From: Methanobacteriota archaeon
Lineage (GTDB): Archaea > Thermoplasmatota > Poseidoniia > Poseidoniales > Poseidoniaceae
Assembly: GCA_002718195.1 (NCBI GenBank)
Contig: PBDU01000001.1
Coordinates: 1 to 63,138 of the forward strand
Length of the DNA stretch: 63,138 nucleotides
Direction of reading: 5' to 3'
The notes beneath the pieces were generated by a model. The model was given only the letters and a program-made list of their open reading frames with translations. It made no database searches and was not told where the DNA came from. Position numbers and translations under genes: made by a program. How positions within the stretch are numbered: position 1 is the first letter of the stretch; each line of letters opens with the position of its first letter. Positions 54,718 to 63,138 of the stretch are shown here, in pieces.

Positions 54718-55524
54718 TCAAACACCTCCTCCAATCAATGTTATGCTCGCTTCTGGAATGGTTCCATTGGCTACCATCATGATGAACAAGTCACCAATGA
54801 ATACGAAGGATAGGGATGTCCAGAACCAGAATCCGTGGCTTTTGTTAATCCATTTTTTGGATACGAAATCATGCATTTTACCCATCAATCCAGAAGCACC
54901 TGTGGTCCATCTGTCTAGTCTACCACCAATTACGTGTCTAAAGGCGTGACAGGATGTGACATACATTGTTAGAAGACCAGATTCGATAGCAAGAACAATA
55001 GTTCCAACATCTAGTATGAATCCAGACATAATGTGCATTGAGTGCACCACATCATACCACTTTACCAGCAAAATTGCTATTGCTAAAAACAGCATGTATC
55101 TGTGAATATTGTTGATTACGAAAAGCCTCTTTTCTCCTTGGTATCCAAGTTTTTTGTTGATTTCTGGCTCGTCGACCCAGCATCCAACAGGGGACATGAA
55201 GAAAGATCTGTAGTAGACTCTTCTCATGTAGTAACAAGTTCCTCTGAATCCGAAAGGAATCCAAAGGATCAAAATCGCAGAATTAACCCATCCGGGATGA
55301 CCTGTAATACCAAACATGTAGATTATGTCAGGACTGAAGATAGGAGATGTTACTCTGTGGTCGTCATAGTGAATGTCCGCATCACCGATAGTTAGTCTCC
55401 ATGCAGTGTAGAGCAGTAGCAGGATTAGAGCACCACCCATGACCATGGGTTGAGCCCACCAATTGTCTATTCTGTTCGTCCTTCCTAGTCCGTTTAGAAC
55501 GGGTAGTTTGATTCCTTCACCCAT
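54718..55524 (-). CDS. sdhC: Succinate dehydrogenase cytochrome b membrane anchor
   Basis: This 268-residue membrane subunit has about five hydrophobic segments in a single chain, the fused single-anchor architecture, with no separate sdhD. Probable heme-ligand histidines are in NNIHRYMLF and TSCHAFRH. It begins the leftward sdhCAB operon, with the stop overlapping the sdhA start region. The 120-base gap upstream (55525-55644) should contain the promoter. Confidence 0.88.
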   Translation of the reverse strand: MGEGIKLPVLNGLGRTNRIDNWWAQPMVMGGALILLLLYTAWRLTIGDADIHYDDHRVTSPIFSPDIIYMFGITGHPGWVNSAILILWIPFGFRGTCYYMRRVYYRSFFMSPVGCWVDEPEINKKLGYQGEKRLFVINNIHRYMLFLAIAILLVKWYDVVHSMHIMSGFILDVGTIVLAIESGLLTMYVTSCHAFRHVIGGRLDRWTTGASGLMGKMHDFVSKKWINKSHGFWFWTSLSFVFIGDLFIMMVANGTIPEASITLIGGGV

Positions 55525-55644
55525 CGGGTTTCACCCCCAGCAACCTGCTGGTAGGTAAGCCGTCGCGCTCGGGGTCTTTGATACCTACTATTCCCTGCCA
55601 TGACAAGGATAAAATCCGTGCTCAGAAACTAACAGATTTTCGTG

Positions 55645-57273
55645 TCACGCAAGGGCGCTGTAATCGACTTCTGCTTCTTCGATTTCAATCTCGTCAACGT
55701 CCATCTGAGCAAGTTGTAATTTGCCTGATAATTCATCGTTGACAGCATGCCAATAAGAATATGCTTCCAATACCCAAATTCCGGATTCTCTGGTTCCGTT
55801 TCCGCTACCCTTTACTCCTCCAAAAGGAAGGTGTGCTTCAGCACCGGTTGTAGAATTGTTGATTCCTGTCATTCCTGCCTTAATCCCAGTTTTATAGCGA
55901 TAAGCCTCAAGCCTATCATTGGTATAAATAGCGCTTGATAGTCCATATGGGCTAGCATTTGCTAGGTGTAGAGCATGTTGGAAATCATTTGCCTTGACGA
56001 TTGTAACCACTGGCCCGAAAACTTCGTTGTGGAAGCAATCCATGTCCTCAGTAACATCAGTAAATACGTGAGGCCACATGTAGACTCCCTCATCTGCATC
56101 TGCTAGGAAATTCTCTGGAGCTGAATCAGCAGTAATTCTTCCTTCACCCCACAATTGGGTAGCGCCGTCACCTTGGCACATCTCTATGCCCTTTAGGAAA
56201 TCAACAGCATATTTTTCAGATAGCATTGGCCCGTAGAGTACGTTTTCGTTTCTCATGGAGTCTCCAATTCTTGTTGACTTTACCTTAGCCATGAATTTCT
56301 CCATGAACTCATCGTAGATGTCCTTGTGGAGAATGAGGTTTCCAAGTGATGTGCATCTTTGACCTGCAGTTCCAAAACCTGCCCAGTATGCTCCTTCTAC
56401 TGCGTTGTCTATGTTAGCACTTGGCATGATTACAAGCGGATTTTTTCCACCCAGTTCAAGGGAACACGAAACCAAGTTTCGTCCACAAACTCCACCGATC
56501 ATTTTTCCAACTTCTGTTGAACCAGTAAAGGAGATTTTGTTGACCTTTCCTTCATCAACGGCATCGATTAAATGTTGACCTGCGCCACTACCCTTTCCGT
56601 GAACCAAATTAATGACTCCATCAGGAAGACCTGCCTCGTGCATAATTCTTGCAAGTGCAAAAGATAGCAAAGGTGCATCTTGAGGAGATTTCCATACGCA
56701 TGTGTTTCCACACATAATTGCTGGAATCATCTTCCAAAATGGAACAGCGCTCGGGAAGTTGCAAGCATTGATAATTCCACAAACCCCCATTGGTCTTCTG
56801 TAAGTCATCAATTCTTTGTCAGGCAATTCAGAGTTGACGGTTTGTCCGTACAATCTTCTACCTTCTGATTGGAAGAATAGACATGTATCTATTGCCTCTT
56901 GTACTTCTCCTCCTGATTCTTTTAGTGTCTTACCAATCTCTCTAGTTTGAAGTCTTACCAAGTCTTCCTTGTAATCCATGAGAAGTCTTCCCATGTTTCC
57001 GATGATTTGACCTCTTGTTGGTGCTGGAGTTGCAGACCAGCTTGGAAATGCATCAGCAGCCGCTTTCAGGGCAGCGTCGATATCGCCCTTGTTCGATAAT
57101 GGAAATTCTCCGAGTACATCATCCAGCCTTGCTGGATTAGTTGATTGGAAGGTCTCTCCAGATGATGAAGGCATGATTTGACCGTTGATGATGTTATATC
57201 CTCTAACGGCAGGAGAGCCACTTGCGTTCTTGATGTCCATGTATTCGAATCCAGTTTCTAGGATGTGAGCCAT
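55645..57273 (-). CDS. Aldehyde dehydrogenase (ALDH superfamily)
   Basis: This 542-residue NAD(P)-dependent enzyme has the Asn of NACNFPSAVPF, the cofactor motif FTGSTEVGK, the glutamate in SLELGGKNPLV and the nucleophile in GTAGQRCTS. Its C-terminal FGGVKGSGNGTRESG contains the usual closing motif. Beyond the fold it carries a C-terminal tail rich in Glu and Asp. The substrate (for example a semialdehyde from amino acid breakdown) cannot be told. It diverges from cdc48 across a 188-base gap. Confidence 0.9.
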   Translation of the reverse strand: MAHILETGFEYMDIKNASGSPAVRGYNIINGQIMPSSSGETFQSTNPARLDDVLGEFPLSNKGDIDAALKAAADAFPSWSATPAPTRGQIIGNMGRLLMDYKEDLVRLQTREIGKTLKESGGEVQEAIDTCLFFQSEGRRLYGQTVNSELPDKELMTYRRPMGVCGIINACNFPSAVPFWKMIPAIMCGNTCVWKSPQDAPLLSFALARIMHEAGLPDGVINLVHGKGSGAGQHLIDAVDEGKVNKISFTGSTEVGKMIGGVCGRNLVSCSLELGGKNPLVIMPSANIDNAVEGAYWAGFGTAGQRCTSLGNLILHKDIYDEFMEKFMAKVKSTRIGDSMRNENVLYGPMLSEKYAVDFLKGIEMCQGDGATQLWGEGRITADSAPENFLADADEGVYMWPHVFTDVTEDMDCFHNEVFGPVVTIVKANDFQHALHLANASPYGLSSAIYTNDRLEAYRYKTGIKAGMTGINNSTTGAEAHLPFGGVKGSGNGTRESGIWVLEAYSYWHAVNDELSGKLQLAQMDVDEIEIEEAEVDYSALA

Positions 57274-57461
57274 GGTGGTTCCAACAGCAATCGATTATTG
57301 AACACATCGAACAGGGATTTTGGATTAAATCGTCTAATCCATTCATGATTTGTGTTCATTGACCTTATAGTAGTCGCAGGTTTTGTAGATATGAAGCGGG
57401 AGATGTTTGGTGTGAATACATCTTATACTGTCGACTTTTCAAATGGTTAGGTTGGTAAGTT

Positions 57462-59690
57462 ATGTCGGACGGAAAAACAGTAAATTTACGTGTATCAAAA
57501 GCCCTTCCAACCGACGTTGGTAGGGGTAGAGCAAGAATTTCTGGAGGCACAGACTTAGATCTCAAACCCGGAGATGTTGTCGAAATTATTGGCGATGAGG
57601 GCAAATCAACCGCAGCGATATACTGGCGTTGCAGACCAGAGGATGCAGACCTCGACCTAATCAGAATCGATGGTATCATTCGTAAAAACGCAGGTGTATC
57701 TCTTGGAGACCGTGTGACAGTCAAGAAGATCGATGCAAAAGAGTGTACAAAACTAGTATTGTCTCCAGTTATGGCAAATAAACAGAAAGTGAAATTCGGG
57801 CCTGGAATAGAAGGATTTGCTAGAAGAGGTCTAGCAAAGAGACCAGTGGTTGTCGGAGACAGAATTTTCATCCCAGGAATGACGCTATTTGCTGAGGCAT
57901 TACCGTTTGCGGTAGTGTCAACTTCTCCAAAAGGCATTGTTAGGGTTACAGCAGATACAGAAATTGATATCAAAGACGAAGCAATCGACGATGAAGACAT
58001 TGCTGGTGGAAAAGAGATTGCTTACGAGGACATTGGTGGAATTGGCTCCCAACTGCAAAAGGTTAGGGAAATGATTGAGCTTCCTTTGAAGCACCCTGAA
58101 TTATTCAGAAGACTGGGCATTGATCCTCCGAAAGGAGTACTTTTGCACGGACCCCCAGGTACAGGTAAAACGATGATTGCAAAAGCAGTTGCTAGTGAGG
58201 TAAACGCTCATTTCAAATCGATTAATGGACCTGAAATCATATCCAAATATTACGGTGAGTCTGAGAAGCAACTTCGCGAGGTATTCGTCGAAGCGGGTGA
58301 AAACTCACCTGCGATTATTTTCATCGATGAGATTGACTCAATTTGTCCGAAGAGAGAGGACGTGAGTGGCGAGGTCGAGCGAAGAGTCGTTGCACAGATG
58401 TTGTCTTTGATGGATGGAATGCAAGGAAGAAGCAACGTAGTCGTAATCGGTGCAACAAATAGGCAGGATGCAATCGACCCTGCTCTAAGAAGACCAGGCA
58501 GATTCGACAGAGAAATTGAGATTGGGGTACCAGATAGAGAAGGGCGCCAAGAAATTATGGAAATTCATACCCGCCAAATGCCTATTTCAGATGACTTCAA
58601 CATGGAGTGGATTCTAGAAAATACATACGGGTTTGTTGGTGCTGACCTAGCAGCATTGGTTCGTGAATCTGCAATGAAGGCACTTAGAAGATATCTACCT
58701 GAAATCGATCTGGAAGAAGAGGAGATTCCACCAGAGGTTCTAGAAAAGATGGAGGTCAGAATGGAAGATTTCAGAGAGGCTATCCGTGATGTTGAGCCAA
58801 GTGCTCTTAGAGAGATTTACGTCGAGGTTCCTAAGGTAACATGGGGCGAAGTTGGCGGATTGGAAGAAGTAAAGGACAGATTGAAGGAATCTGTTGAATG
58901 GCCACTTTCATTCCCAGAAAGGTTCGAGCATTTTGGTATCAAGCCACCAAGAGGAATAGTGCTATTCGGTGCTCCTGGAACTGGAAAAACTCTACTTGCC
59001 AAGGCAATCGCTAACGAAGCACAGGCTAATTTCATCAGCATTAAGGGTCCTGAGATGGTATCCAAGTGGGTCGGTGAATCAGAGAAAGCGGTTAGGGAGA
59101 TATTCAAGAAAGCAAAGCAGAGTGCTCCTAGTATCATATTCTTAGATGAATTCGAATCCATAGCGGGAGTAAGGTCCAGTAATTCAATGACTGGTGGAAG
59201 CGATGTTTCAAACAGAGTCGTCAACCAGTTATTGGCAAGCATGGATGGTGTAGAGTCATTGGATGGAGTAATCGTTGTAGCTGCTACAAATAGGCCAGAA
59301 ATGATCGACCCAGCGTTGCTGAGGAGTGGTAGATTCGAGAGAGTTCTGCACGTCCCTCCTCCGGATGCTTTAGCCAGGCAGGCAATTCTTGATATTCACA
59401 CTGAAGGAATGCCATTGTCAAAATTCTCATTGAAGGACGTACTTTCAAGAATGGACGGATTTACAGGAGCAGATATTGAAGCTGTATGCAGAGAAGCAGC
59501 CCTAATTGCTATGCGAGCTGACAAGAAAAAGGTGACAAAGACTCACTTTGAAGAAGCCATAGAAAGAGTAAGGCCAACAGTTACTCCTGAAATGCTTGAA
59601 TATTATAGCAAGATGGAGACACGATTGACTTCTGGATTGTCTGGAATCAAGCGAGAGAACCAAAACCGATATGGTATGGAGTCGATGTGA
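57462..59690 (+). CDS. Cdc48/VCP-type AAA+ ATPase
   Basis: This 742-residue unfoldase has an N-terminal double-psi barrel (1-100), the VCP-like alpha-beta N subdomain and two AAA modules. D1 has Walker A GPPGTGKT (about 229-236), Walker B FIDEID and arginine-finger region [12 protein letters not shown]2 has GAPGTGKT (about 503-510), Walker B FLDEFES (usually FDE-hydrophobic-DS) and [10 protein letters not shown]. It extracts proteins for degradation. It is followed after nine bases by a PRC-barrel protein. Confidence 0.96.
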   Translation: MSDGKTVNLRVSKALPTDVGRGRARISGGTDLDLKPGDVVEIIGDEGKSTAAIYWRCRPEDADLDLIRIDGIIRKNAGVSLGDRVTVKKIDAKECTKLVLSPVMANKQKVKFGPGIEGFARRGLAKRPVVVGDRIFIPGMTLFAEALPFAVVSTSPKGIVRVTADTEIDIKDEAIDDEDIAGGKEIAYEDIGGIGSQLQKVREMIELPLKHPELFRRLGIDPPKGVLLHGPPGTGKTMIAKAVASEVNAHFKSINGPEIISKYYGESEKQLREVFVEAGENSPAIIFIDEIDSICPKREDVSGEVERRVVAQMLSLMDGMQGRSNVVVIGATNRQDAIDPALRRPGRFDREIEIGVPDREGRQEIMEIHTRQMPISDDFNMEWILENTYGFVGADLAALVRESAMKALRRYLPEIDLEEEEIPPEVLEKMEVRMEDFREAIRDVEPSALREIYVEVPKVTWGEVGGLEEVKDRLKESVEWPLSFPERFEHFGIKPPRGIVLFGAPGTGKTLLAKAIANEAQANFISIKGPEMVSKWVGESEKAVREIFKKAKQSAPSIIFLDEFESIAGVRSSNSMTGGSDVSNRVVNQLLASMDGVESLDGVIVVAATNRPEMIDPALLRSGRFERVLHVPPPDALARQAILDIHTEGMPLSKFSLKDVLSRMDGFTGADIEAVCREAALIAMRADKKKVTKTHFEEAIERVRPTVTPEMLEYYSKMETRLTSGLSGIKRENQNRYGMESM

Positions 59691-59699
59691 GGAAATTGG

Positions 59700-59942
59700 A
59701 TGTCATCCTCATTCTCCAAGGAATTAATCGGTCGAAGCGTTGTAGATTCTCATGGTGAGTATCTCGGTAGGCTCAATGATATTGTATTTGATGTATCAAG
59801 TGGAGTTGTTACAGACCTTCATGTTGAGGTTGAAGCAAATATCGATGTGAGCAAATTACCTTGGGAAAGTCAAGGAAATATCGTTCAGATACCTATTGAT
59901 GTTATCAAAAGCGTTGCAACTCAAATTCACTTGAATATTTGA
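59700..59942 (+). CDS. PRC-barrel protein
   Basis: This 80-residue single PRC-barrel reads IGRSVVDSHGEYLGRLNDIVFDVSSG, then VTDLHVEVEA and the closing IPIDVIKSVATQI. It is probably co-transcribed with cdc48 (nine bases). In archaea such small barrels have been tied to division (CdpB-like) or RNA proteins; its exact role is open. After it, 59943-60220 holds no gene. Confidence 0.85.
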   Translation: MSSSFSKELIGRSVVDSHGEYLGRLNDIVFDVSSGVVTDLHVEVEANIDVSKLPWESQGNIVQIPIDVIKSVATQIHLNI

Positions 59943-60220
59943 AACTCCAATCCACGATCCGAATCAATCGGTACCAACGGTGATTATACCAGCCATTGAT
60001 TTGATTCCCGTATTAGACAATGTATCCCCCTCTAATCTTGACTTCACTTTTCTGAGCATAACATTAATCCCGTTTTCAACCTACCAGCAAGCAAATGTTC
60101 GAGGAGCATATACAGTGACTGGGATGGCAAAATTTTGATAGCATGTAGAATAACGGTATCACTGGTGTAACCTATTTTTAATGAACTGGATTCAAATATA
60201 ACAAAGTGGGAGCAAGAGTA

Positions 60221-60544
60221 ATGAGCAACGACTGTGACCCAATTTATGCTAAAGTGGATGACGTACTTGAACAATTAACTAAGTCAAAATCACTCCATCT
60301 TCTAATGGTTCTAGACCGAAGTAGCAAAGCATTGAGATTTTCAGAATTGAAAACATTGGTTGATGCTTCCTCAACCACGGTTTCAAGAAGGCTCAAAGAA
60401 TTGGAAGATTTTGGTTTAGTTGACAGAAAAATCGTGGATAACTCTGCCAGTGGAATTGAATACAGCCCTACCATTGACACTAAATTGTTGAGTCCTATAA
60501 TGCAGTCATTGTATGAATGGGTGGAAAATAGGATTGCTGATTGA
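60221..60544 (+). CDS. HxlR/ArsR-like winged-helix transcription regulator
   Basis: This 107-residue DNA-binding protein has the helix pair LRFSELKTLVDASSTTVSRRLKELEDFGLVDRKIV followed by a wing and a C-terminal helix (MQSLYEWVENRIAD), as in HxlR or MarR-like families. GGGAG is upstream of the ATG at 60221. A TATA-like AAATATAA near 60194-60201 lies about 25 bases ahead. It may control its neighbours (ArsC-like, zinc ribbon, flavodoxin), but this is not shown. Confidence 0.82.
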   Translation: MSNDCDPIYAKVDDVLEQLTKSKSLHLLMVLDRSSKALRFSELKTLVDASSTTVSRRLKELEDFGLVDRKIVDNSASGIEYSPTIDTKLLSPIMQSLYEWVENRIAD

Positions 60545-60583
60545 TTGCAATTAGTTTATTCACTAGTTTAATGTGCAAAAATC

Positions 60584-60904
60584 ATGCGTCTTTACCACAA
60601 TCCTAGATGTTCAAAATCCCGCCAGGCAGTTGCTCTTTTGGAGGAAAAAGGCGTGGAATTTGAGACATATCTATACTTGAAAAATGGTATTGATCCTTCC
60701 GATATTCACATTCTTTTGACCCTAGATGAAATAATCCGAACAAGTGACTTATCTAAATCAGACATATCTGCCCTAAATTCAATCGAAGAAAAGCAAAAAC
60801 TGTTGGAGAATAACCCCGAATTTCTTCAAAGACCTGTGCTAATCACAGCAGATAGAGCTGCAATTGGGCGACCTCCAGAGGCAATTCTCTCTATTCTCGA
60901 CTGA
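60584..60904 (+). CDS. ArsC-like arsenate reductase / Spx-family thioredoxin fold
   Basis: This 106-residue protein has a start, HNPRCSKSRQAVALLEEKGVEFE, that is typical of glutaredoxin-dependent ArsC. The catalytic cysteine is Cys9, and the conserved arginine follows in QRPVLIT near 85. The family also includes YfgD/Spx-like regulators, so arsenate as substrate is likely but not certain. It follows the winged-helix gene by 39 bases and ends five bases from the convergent zinc-ribbon gene. Confidence 0.85.
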   Translation: MRLYHNPRCSKSRQAVALLEEKGVEFETYLYLKNGIDPSDIHILLTLDEIIRTSDLSKSDISALNSIEEKQKLLENNPEFLQRPVLITADRAAIGRPPEAILSILD

Positions 60905-60909
60905 GGATA

Positions 60910-61125
60910 TCAAGCAATTTTCTTTCTCTTACAATTACCCGAGCATTTCCTGGGAGATCCTGCTTGTCCGCAACTTCTGCCATTGTTGTTAGATATCCGT
61001 ATGTGTTGTATTATCGTAAGGTTTGGGTCAAGACCCATTTTTTTGTTTTTACCACAAAATGGACAAGCCAACCAACTTGAGTTTATTTCAGATTCACAAA
61101 CCGCGCATTTTTGTTTTCTTCGCAT
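60910..61125 (-). CDS. Small zinc-ribbon, Cys-rich protein
   Basis: This 71-residue protein has an N-terminal CAVC...CPFC zinc ribbon (residues 7-24) and a C-terminal part with SCGQAGSPRKCSGNCKRKK, giving three more cysteines in a very basic tail. No family is recognised. A TATA-like TTATAAAT at 61171-61178 lies about 50 bases upstream. The start point it predicts falls within the operator at 61138-61153, so repression by a metal-type regulator is suggested. Confidence 0.7.
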   Translation of the reverse strand: MRRKQKCAVCESEINSSWLACPFCGKNKKMGLDPNLTIIQHIRISNNNGRSCGQAGSPRKCSGNCKRKKIA

Positions 61126-61137
61126 AAAGCGTATATT

Positions 61138-61153
61138 TTTAGGGAGACCTAAA
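61138..61153. promoter_or_regulatory. Operator, TTTAGGGAGACCTAAA
   Basis: This 16-bp palindrome has arms TTTAGG and CCTAAA around GAGA. It is the exact reverse complement of the site at 61219-61234. It overlaps the predicted start point of the leftward zinc-ribbon gene. The TTAGG...CCTAA arms recall DtxR-type metal-repressor boxes, though the spacing differs. Confidence 0.75.
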
Positions 61154-61218
61154 AACTTTACTTATGCCACTTATAAATCAATCATAATTCCGGACTAATC
61201 GATGTGCATAGCGAATGA

Positions 61219-61234
61219 TTTAGGTCTCCCTAAA
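61219..61234. promoter_or_regulatory. Operator, TTTAGGTCTCCCTAAA
   Basis: This is the partner of the site at 61138-61153, placed just upstream of a TATA-like TTTTTATAT (61237-61245) before the flavodoxin-like gene, where it would block or replace TFB/TBP binding. Its distance from the first site is 81 bases, about eight helical turns. Confidence 0.75.
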
Positions 61235-61276
61235 TATTTTTATATCTCCCCTTACTGGGGTAATTTGAGGAGAAAT

Positions 61277-61726
61277 ATGAGTAAATTCACAATATTATAC
61301 GGAACTGAAACTGGTAATTCAGAATTATTAGCCATGGAAATTTCAACAGCCGCAGCATGCAAAGGTCTAGATTTCGAATATTTTGGAATGGATGATATAA
61401 GCCATCAGGAGTTTCTGAAGATAGAAAATCTGATCGTTGTTTGTAGCACTTGGGGAGATGGTGAACAACCTGGTAATGCAGAGGAACTCTTTGAGTTCGT
61501 TTCTAATCTTGACTCGGATACATTGAGAGGTATGAATTATTCAGTTTTAGCTCTTGGAGATACTGCATTTGATTTGTTCTGTGAAGCAGGAATTCAATGG
61601 GATGAAACCTTAGAGAAGAAGGGAGCATACAGAGTATATCCTAGAATGGATTGCGATACTGATTATGCCGAGGATGCAGATTACTGGACAGATGGAGTTC
61701 TAAATGAATTGATACCATTCTGTTAG
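61277..61726 (+). CDS. Flavodoxin-like (MioC type) protein
   Basis: This 149-residue FMN-binding electron carrier has the phosphate loop LYGTETGNSE near 8-17, then VVCSTWGDGEQPGNAEEL and LALGDTAFDLFCEAG, as in flavodoxin domains of sulfite reductase and MioC. The ATG at 61277 has GAGGAG upstream, so the longer frame from 61202 is not used. Flavodoxins are typical iron-starvation genes, matching the metal-type operators. It is convergent with the next gene, six bases apart. Confidence 0.88.
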   Translation: MSKFTILYGTETGNSELLAMEISTAAACKGLDFEYFGMDDISHQEFLKIENLIVVCSTWGDGEQPGNAEELFEFVSNLDSDTLRGMNYSVLALGDTAFDLFCEAGIQWDETLEKKGAYRVYPRMDCDTDYAEDADYWTDGVLNELIPFC

Positions 61727-61732
61727 ATTATT

Positions 61733-62902
61733 CTAGGAATGCACTCTGATAACTCTGGTGACTCTATATCCTTGAAGTAATTTGATGAATTTACGGGTTT
61801 GAAATTCCGAGTCTAATTTAGTGTCTCCTGTATCGATTCTTACACTCGAAAGACCTAACAGTTTTGCTGGTGTTGCAATCCCTAGAATGTTTTCAATTCC
61901 AATAGCCCTCAGGACATCTGCACTTAGTTGTAAATTTCCTCTCCCAATTAGGAATCCTTGCCCACCCATTGGTGAAAGAAGTAACAATACCTTTCCATCG
62001 TGGTTATTGACTAAACTTAGCAAGCCTTGCTCGTTTAGATCTACATGTAAATTCCCTTTCTCAAAGATATCTATCCCTAGCAAGGTTAGATCCAGGTTGA
62101 GGTGAAGACCAATTTGGCGCATCGTGCCTCCAGACCCGAAAACTACCATCAAATTCTCATCGTCTTCTATCAGATTTTTGATGTGGTCTGCCATTCCTTC
62201 AATTGTTTCAGCTTCGCTTTCTCTTTCGACCTGTTCCTTTGCTCCCTGCATGTATTTTGGGCTTGAAGGAGTGTAAGCTTCAGCATACATTCTAACACGC
62301 CATTCGCCTTTGAGATAAATCTCCTCATCCAAATCCATTATTTCTGTAATTGCAACCATCAAATCTCCAAGTAAGAATGCAAGAGTTACTTCTGCGGCAG
62401 CTCTGGGAGTGGTTGCAAAGCACCCTGAATGCATTTTCACTCCTGCTGGAACTCCAATCAATGGAGTCTTAGTTGCTTCTTTTTTCCCTTTTTCTTCAGA
62501 GGCTTTTAGAGCATTTGCAATGTCTCTAGTCGTTCCATCTCCACCCGCATAAATTATCCCATCAACCTGATTTTCTAAGAGTAAATCCACCAGTTGAATC
62601 GTGTCCTCGGCGTTGGTTTCTTCTGGAGTATTTCCAACCTCTTCCAGATTCCAGGAGTCTGAAGTAGGTATCCATTCGTTCCCCATTCTTCCTGAAAAAC
62701 ATACCAGAGTTGGTTTGATTGAAGTTCTGTTTAAGGAACTGGAGAGAAGTTCTGAAAGATTGTTCATTGCCTCGTTCATTCGAGGGCCTGATCTATCGCT
62801 AGCCCCCGCCTCCCTTGCCTCTTTGGCTCTACCATCGCTTCCTTTGAAGCCGAGTTTACCACCCAAGCCAGCATCCGGGTTGACGATAATGCCTAAGCGC
62901 AT
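61733..62902 (-). CDS. ATP-NAD kinase-like protein
   Basis: This protein of about 389 residues is in the NAD kinase superfamily (AcoX-like branch). It has IIVNPDAGLGGKLGFKGSDG at the start, the YAGGDGTTRD catalytic motif near 130-140, TPLIGVPAGVKMHS and a C-terminal FGSGGTMRQIGLHL domain. An insert of about 40 Ser/Glu-rich residues after the first strand is unusual. MRLGIIVNPDAG at 62902 is the likely start; the frame opens at 62941. Confidence 0.85.
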   Translation of the reverse strand: MRLGIIVNPDAGLGGKLGFKGSDGRAKEAREAGASDRSGPRMNEAMNNLSELLSSSLNRTSIKPTLVCFSGRMGNEWIPTSDSWNLEEVGNTPEETNAEDTIQLVDLLLENQVDGIIYAGGDGTTRDIANALKASEEKGKKEATKTPLIGVPAGVKMHSGCFATTPRAAAEVTLAFLLGDLMVAITEIMDLDEEIYLKGEWRVRMYAEAYTPSSPKYMQGAKEQVERESEAETIEGMADHIKNLIEDDENLMVVFGSGGTMRQIGLHLNLDLTLLGIDIFEKGNLHVDLNEQGLLSLVNNHDGKVLLLLSPMGGQGFLIGRGNLQLSADVLRAIGIENILGIATPAKLLGLSSVRIDTGDTKLDSEFQTRKFIKLLQGYRVTRVIRVHS

Positions 62903-63003
62903 ATATGTCGCTAAAATTCCATAACTATCAATTCTATTCATGAATTCGCTAACAAAACAAGTACGGATAATGGCTAAATATCAATTTCTTGCTTTGTTTA
63001 ACC

Positions 63004-63138
63004 ATGGCAGCTCACCCCCGCGACAAGAACAACCCGACTCTTGACAAAATTTTGCAAGAATCATTCGAGGATATGGGAAAAGGAGAAAGAAACCTTGAGC
63101 AAAAAGCTAGCGAAGAATCACCTTTGCCAGCCGAAGCG
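63004..63138 (+). CDS. Unknown protein, truncated at the window edge
   Basis: The ATG at 63004 opens a frame with no stop before the end (45 codons). The start reads MAAHPRDKNNPTLDKILQES and continues with a charged, Glu/Lys-rich stretch. TAAATATC at 62975-62982 lies about 25 bases upstream, suggesting a leaderless mRNA. Too little is present to name a family. Confidence 0.55.
   Translation, partial: MAAHPRDKNNPTLDKILQESFEDMGKGERNLEQKASEESPLPAEA

Noticed and set aside
57365..58000. 211-residue frame opposite cdc48
   Set aside because: It is antisense to the conserved N-terminal domain of Cdc48 and has no start signals.
1..63138. CRISPR array, insertion sequence or prophage
   Set aside because: No regular spacer repeats, transposase, integrase or phage structural genes are visible anywhere in the window.

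Overview
The window looks like a chromosomal segment of a planktonic marine euryarchaeon, most likely Marine Group II (Poseidoniales). This assignment is an inference from gene content. Archaeal traits are deoxyhypusine synthase, a Cdc48-type AAA ATPase, a geranylgeranyl reductase, a presenilin-type protease, an MC1 chromatin protein, a DUF63 membrane protein, a Sec11-type signal peptidase, an Hjc-like nuclease and TATA-type promoters with short or absent leaders. Mixed with these are bacterial-style genes: UvrB, SerRS, succinate dehydrogenase, a methylcrotonyl-CoA carboxylase set, nickel superoxide dismutase and a fatty acid desaturase. There is no rRNA, CRISPR array, transposase or prophage. 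Genes are densely packed in short operons on both strands.

Layout. 1-1.1 kb: tRNA-Ile, a PRC-barrel-like protein and an AT-rich gap full of CAATTG half-palindromes. 1.1-10.9 kb: an unknown gene, then a tight leftward run of UbiD, UbiA, a MazG-like pyrophosphohydrolase, an SDR, UvrB, deoxyhypusine synthase and a BNR-repeat lipoprotein. 11-16 kb (rightward): geranylgeranyl reductase, CcmF, an FKBP isomerase and MC1. 16.3-21.5 kb: a macro-domain protein, a divergent diadenylate cyclase, an RNase H/RuvC-like protein, a site-2 protease, an Hjc-like nuclease and an unknown. 21.5-30 kb: signal peptidase, a giant surface protein, Ni-SOD with its maturation protease, and a desaturase. 30-38.7 kb: Lhr-like helicase, SerRS, presenilin-type protease with a large inserted domain, FolC and dCMP deaminase. 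38.7-43.1 kb: a leucine-catabolism type carboxylase operon. 43-52 kb: DUF63, a stand-alone Lrp-type ligand domain, a second giant surface protein and small membrane proteins. 52-57.3 kb: SdhCAB and an aldehyde dehydrogenase. 57.4-63.1 kb: Cdc48, PRC-barrel, a winged-helix regulator, an ArsC-like protein, a zinc ribbon and a flavodoxin-like protein sharing twin operators, an ATP-NAD kinase-like protein and a truncated gene at the edge.

Together the genes describe an aerobic, protein- and amino-acid-degrading heterotroph: Sdh, cytochrome c maturation, quinone synthesis, branched-chain amino acid oxidation, large surface proteins and membrane proteases.

The most unusual signals are: (1) a dispersed family of 26-27 bp AT-rich palindromes (CAATTG arms repeating at a 20-21 bp step) embedded in the reading frames of uvrB (twice), ubiD, the geranylgeranyl reductase and folC, and just upstream of a hydratase gene; (2) two 16-bp operators, exact reverse complements of each other, in the divergent promoter region of the flavodoxin-like and zinc-ribbon genes; (3) a DisA/DacZ-type diadenylate cyclase with an altered RHR motif next to an RNase H-fold protein; (4) a presenilin-type protease with a soluble domain of about 380 residues between membrane segments 3 and 4.
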